DNA of 64,000 nucleotides from Bacteroidales bacterium (GTDB lineage: Bacteria; Bacteroidota; Bacteroidia; Bacteroidales; ML635J-15), in contig JAFZRE010000039.1 in NCBI GenBank assembly GCA_017620015.1, forward strand, positions 1-64,000. Reading direction: 5' to 3'. The position numbers and the translations under genes are program-made. Below the pieces are notes generated by a model. It saw nothing but the letters and a program-made list of their open reading frames with translations, was not told the origin of the DNA and ran no database searches. Below are positions 60,953 to 64,000 of the stretch, one piece after another; position 1 is the first letter of the stretch; the number at the start of each line of letters is the position of its first letter.

Positions 60953-63739
60953 ATGAAAACAAAATCTATTCTTCTGGCAATTGCCGTACTTTTGTGCAGC
61001 AAAGCATTTGCATACGACTTTTCGGCAGTTTGCGAAAGCGGACAGACATTGTATTATAACATTACATCGAATGAAGAGCCATATATGGTGGAAGTGACTT
61101 TTGAAGACGATGGAACTTTGTTTGATAAATCTTTATATGAGCAACCATCTTATTATGATATTGCAGGAGACCTTATTATTCCTTCTTCTGTTATTTTCAA
61201 CGGTACACTGTATTCCGTAACAGGTATTGATTCTCATGCATTTCGTGAATGTCACGATATTACATCTGTTACAATTCCTAATTCTGTCACAAAGATTGGA
61301 GACCAAGCATTTTATGGTTGTATTGGACTGATGGCGGCAACTATTTCTAACTCGGTTACAATAATTGAATCCCAGACATTTTATGGTTGTATTGGACTGG
61401 TGGCGGCAAATATTTCTAACTCAGTTACAATAATTGAATCTCAGGCATTTTATGGTTGTCGTGAATTGATGGAATTTACAATTCCTAATTCGGTAATAAG
61501 CATTGGCGAAGGGGTATTTGTTGGTACTGGATGGTTCAATAGTCAGCCCGATGGCATATTGTATCATGACGGATGGTGTTTGGGGTACAAAGGAGCCCAA
61601 CCAACTGGCACATTATCTTTAGATGAAGGAACAAAAGGCATTTCTGCCTATGCCTTTAGGAATTGCCAAGAAATTACAAGTTCGTTGACATTACCCAATT
61701 CGGTTATAAGCATTTGCTTATATGCTTTTTCTGGTTGTAGTGGACTGACAGAAGTTACAATCGGTAATTCTGTTAAGAATATTGGACTTGCATTTAATAA
61801 TTGTAGCGGATTGACTACAGTAAATTTCAATGCTACCAATTGTACGGCTATGGGAAATTCTGTAACGGGTACTTCTGCATTCAGCGGCTGTGCGTCACTC
61901 TCAACCTTGAACATCGGAGAAAATGTTATAAATATTCCATCGTATGCATTTAATGGATGTAATGGATTAACAGAAGTAACAATCGGAGATTCTGTTAGAA
62001 ATATAGGAAGATGTGCATTTAAAGGTTGCATCAAGTTGTTTTCAATGACAGTTCCTGATTCTGTAACCGAAATTGGCGACATGGCTTTTGGTCAAATTAG
62101 AAACATCCAATATAATGGCACTGCAACAGGAAGTCCTTGGGGAGCATTGTCAATTAATGGCATTATAGACGGAGACTTGATATATTCAGACGAAACAAAA
62201 ACAGTATTGATTGGGAGCAACCCTTTGGCTACAAATGTTACAATTCCTAATTCTGTAACGAGCATTAGCGCTTTTGCTTTTGTCGGTTGTGCAAGCCTGG
62301 CTTCTGTTACTATTCCTAATTCGGTCGTAAATATAGGCGGAAGTGTTTTTAAAGATTGCGTTAGCCTTGTATCTGTTTCATTTCCAAATTCGGTCACAAG
62401 CATTGGGCATTTTGTTTTTGAGAATTGTTCGAACTTAAATTCTGTTGTTATACCTAATTCTGTGTCAAACATTGGAATCGGCGTGTTTAAAAATTGTATC
62501 GCACTTGAATCTGTCATAGTGGAATCGGGCAATCAAATATATGATTCGCACGACGATTGCAATGCTATAATAGAAACTGCTACCAATATATTGATTGCCG
62601 GTTGTAAGAATAGCGAAATTCCCAATTCGGTAACATCTATAGGCAGTTATGCATTTTATGGTTGTAGAGACCTAACAGAGATAACTATCCCGCATCAGGT
62701 AAGGAGCATTGGAACTGATGCGTTTAACCATAGTGGTTTAATTTCGGTTATAATTCCCAATTCTGTTACAGTCATTGAACCAAATGCCTTTATGGACTGT
62801 CGTGAACTTATGTCGGTTACAATGGGTAATTCCTTGGAATGTATTGGAGAATATGCTTTTATGCGTTGCAATGGTCTTACATCTATAGATATTCCAGAAT
62901 CAGTTACGCAAATAGGACGAGAAACTTTTGCCGGTTGCACGGGCCTGACAACTGTAAATTTCAATGCAATAAGTTGTGTGTATTGTGGGAATAATTATTC
63001 TCCTTTATTTAGTCAGGCATTATTAACAACCATAAATATTGGAGAAAATGTAAGGGATATTCCTGCATATATTTTTTCTGGATGCAGAAATCTAACATCA
63101 ATAACAATCCCAGAGTCAGTAAAAACGATTGGAAACTATGCTTTTTATGATTGCGAAAGTTTGAGAACTTTAAATTATAATGCAACAAACTGTATAAGTA
63201 TGGGAAGTTCTTATAGTTCGGCTTTCTATAGATGTGAATTAAGAACTATCAATATCGGTGAAAATGTGATAAATATTCCAGCACATGCTTTTTTAGATAA
63301 CAGGTGGCTACAAACTGTCTATTCTAATGCTGTAAATCCTCCTGCGTTACAATCCGATTCCTTCGACCCGAATCAAAATTATGCAATTTCCATCATTGTT
63401 CCCTGTGGTAGCGCACCTGCTTACAACAACGCCGAGCAATGGAACTATTTCACTAATATTCAAGAAGATTGTTCTAGTGTGGAAGAAACAGGAATCGCAG
63501 ATATACAGATTTTCCCAAACCCCGTAGAAGACATCCTCAACATCACATCACCAGAAGAAATTTCCGAAATTGAAATCGTTAATGTGATGGGACAGATTGT
63601 ATACCGCAAGGATGTGAATAGAAACAATGCGGTATGCGATGTGGAAGGATTGGCAAACGGGATGTATGTGGTTCGTATCCGCCCCCTGAGCCTGTCGAAG
63701 GGCGCGGATGTTATCCCAAAGAAATTTATCAAGGAATAA
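60953..63739 (+). CDS. BspA-like leucine-rich-repeat surface protein with T9SS sorting domain
   Basis: 928 residues. Signal peptide MKTKSILLAIAVLLCSKAFA, a lead-in domain, then about 20 LRR_5 (BspA/TpLRR) repeats of ~23 residues, for example IPNSVTSIGSYAFYGCRDLTEIT, residues about 95-820. The last ~80 residues are a type A T9SS domain: IQIFPNPVEDILNITSPEEISEIEIVNVMGQIVYRKDV..GMYVVRI and a final KKFIKE. A REP-derived insert RPLSLSKGADVIP lies within that end. Repeats in DNA are long and similar, making the locus prone to expansion. Probably an adhesin-like surface protein. Confidence 0.88.
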   Translation: MKTKSILLAIAVLLCSKAFAYDFSAVCESGQTLYYNITSNEEPYMVEVTFEDDGTLFDKSLYEQPSYYDIAGDLIIPSSVIFNGTLYSVTGIDSHAFRECHDITSVTIPNSVTKIGDQAFYGCIGLMAATISNSVTIIESQTFYGCIGLVAANISNSVTIIESQAFYGCRELMEFTIPNSVISIGEGVFVGTGWFNSQPDGILYHDGWCLGYKGAQPTGTLSLDEGTKGISAYAFRNCQEITSSLTLPNSVISICLYAFSGCSGLTEVTIGNSVKNIGLAFNNCSGLTTVNFNATNCTAMGNSVTGTSAFSGCASLSTLNIGENVINIPSYAFNGCNGLTEVTIGDSVRNIGRCAFKGCIKLFSMTVPDSVTEIGDMAFGQIRNIQYNGTATGSPWGALSINGIIDGDLIYSDETKTVLIGSNPLATNVTIPNSVTSISAFAFVGCASLASVTIPNSVVNIGGSVFKDCVSLVSVSFPNSVTSIGHFVFENCSNLNSVVIPNSVSNIGIGVFKNCIALESVIVESGNQIYDSHDDCNAIIETATNILIAGCKNSEIPNSVTSIGSYAFYGCRDLTEITIPHQVRSIGTDAFNHSGLISVIIPNSVTVIEPNAFMDCRELMSVTMGNSLECIGEYAFMRCNGLTSIDIPESVTQIGRETFAGCTGLTTVNFNAISCVYCGNNYSPLFSQALLTTINIGENVRDIPAYIFSGCRNLTSITIPESVKTIGNYAFYDCESLRTLNYNATNCISMGSSYSSAFYRCELRTINIGENVINIPAHAFLDNRWLQTVYSNAVNPPALQSDSFDPNQNYAISIIVPCGSAPAYNNAEQWNYFTNIQEDCSSVEETGIADIQIFPNPVEDILNITSPEEISEIEIVNVMGQIVYRKDVNRNNAVCDVEGLANGMYVVRIRPLSLSKGADVIPKKFIKE
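63684..63702. repeat. REP-like element inside the BspA-like gene
   Basis: CCCTGAGCCTGTCGAAGGG read in frame as part of R-PLSLSKGA, between the GMYVVRI strand and the last strand of the T9SS sorting domain. Same element as 582-601 and 18708-18726. Confidence 0.8.
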
Positions 63740-63759
63740 AACAAAATGTTTGTGGTATA

Positions 63760-63793
63760 TTTTAGGGGTAGGTTTAAAACCTGCCCCTAAAAT
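63760..63793 (+). terminator. Hairpin after the BspA-like gene
   Basis: Stem TTTTAGGGGTAGGTTT with AAACCTGCCCCTAAAA, 16 bp with one G-U. The U tract is only partial, so it is a terminator or an mRNA-end stabiliser. Confidence 0.7.
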
Positions 63794-63856
63794 TATATAC
63801 CAACCAAAAACAACCGTAATATATTTATTATCAATCAAATATATTTTTTACAAACA

Positions 63857-63937
63857 ATTATGCTGACAGCATTATGCTATCAGCATAATCGCTAATAATC
63901 AATGCGTTAGGAGACCCTAAAACAAGTTCAGCATGAC
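63857..63937. repeat. Repeats at the right edge
   Basis: A perfect 10-bp inverted repeat ATTATGCTGA..TCAGCATAAT (63857-63866 with 63880-63889), then AACAAGTTCAGCATGAC (about 63920-63937), part of the GATGCTGAA..TTCAGCATGAC family. The last 50 bases are 'AGAAACGGCGTNAGCC' units like those at 1530-1679. No gene from 63740 to the end. Confidence 0.65.
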
Positions 63938-64000
63938 CGCACTGGGAACAAAAGAAACACAGAAACGGCGTCAGCCATAGAAACCTAGAAACGCCGCAGG

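Noticed and set aside
60953..63739. LRR-repeat DNA as a possible CRISPR-like or tandem-repeat array
   Set aside because: The periodic units are codons of one long LRR_5 protein and are too diverged to be direct repeats with spacers.

Overview
This 64 kb window looks like chromosomal DNA from an uncultured-type member of the order Bacteroidales. The evidence is Bacteroidetes promoters (-33 TTTG, about 19 bases, -7 TAnnTTTG) in front of many genes, little Shine-Dalgarno sequence, type IX secretion (T9SS) C-terminal sorting domains on surface proteins, SusC-like carboxypeptidase-regulatory-domain/outer-membrane barrel architecture, Bacteroidetes-specific families (DUF4857, DUF4296, PCMD, FN3-like lipoproteins), and intergenic spaces filled with short palindromic (REP-like) repeats. 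No rRNA, tRNA, CRISPR array, prophage or complete insertion sequence was recognised.

Layout. 1-4458: end of a T9SS surface protein, an OB-fold lipoprotein, and an ABC exporter operon with a DUF4857 protein. 4515-8719 (minus): Suf Fe-S cluster assembly operon sufB-(HEAT-like gene)-sufC-sufD. 9121-18713 (plus): polysaccharide export operon (Wza-like lipoprotein, Wzc-like tyrosine kinase, WecA-like phosphoglycosyl transferase, lytic transglycosylase) running with almost no gaps into uvrA and recF. 18829-26090: small cell-envelope and metabolic genes (HAD hydrolase, lipoproteins, esterase, K+ channel, rpiB, folB, PCMD protein, short-chain dehydrogenase). 26329-33996: two large secreted proteins (thioredoxin-PKD-T9SS protein and a GH53-like glycosidase), an AraC regulator and a TonB-receptor-like barrel. 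34100-41157: a small accessory islet: HTH/membrane pair, MntA-HepT toxin-antitoxin, a candidate small RNA, PAP2 phosphatase, Fic protein, obgE, then an HpaII-like type II restriction-modification cassette with an extra 59-residue ORF. 41241-58080: gcvT, a steroid 5-alpha-reductase homologue, TPM and zinc-ribbon membrane proteins, alaS, M23 peptidase, an M49-like lipoprotein, mnmE, and a hemerythrin/pseudo-receiver LuxR/GT-C-TPR operon. 58089-60825 (minus): Mla-type ABC transporter with a DUF4296 lipoprotein, a 110-residue amidohydrolase-like remnant and a YbaK deacylase. 60953-63739: BspA-like leucine-rich-repeat surface protein with a T9SS tail.

Most promising for follow-up: (i) the operon pairing a YtfE/ScdA-like di-iron protein with a LuxR regulator whose receiver domain lacks the phospho-acceptor aspartate; (ii) a candidate ~120-nt RNA with its own promoter and perfect terminator just upstream of the MntA-HepT module, whose toxin carries an unusual Rpn-like tail; (iii) the HpaII-type cassette with its small extra ORF; and (iv) REP-like palindromes that have entered gene 3' ends and terminator loops. 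Family names come from motif recognition by eye; no database search was run.
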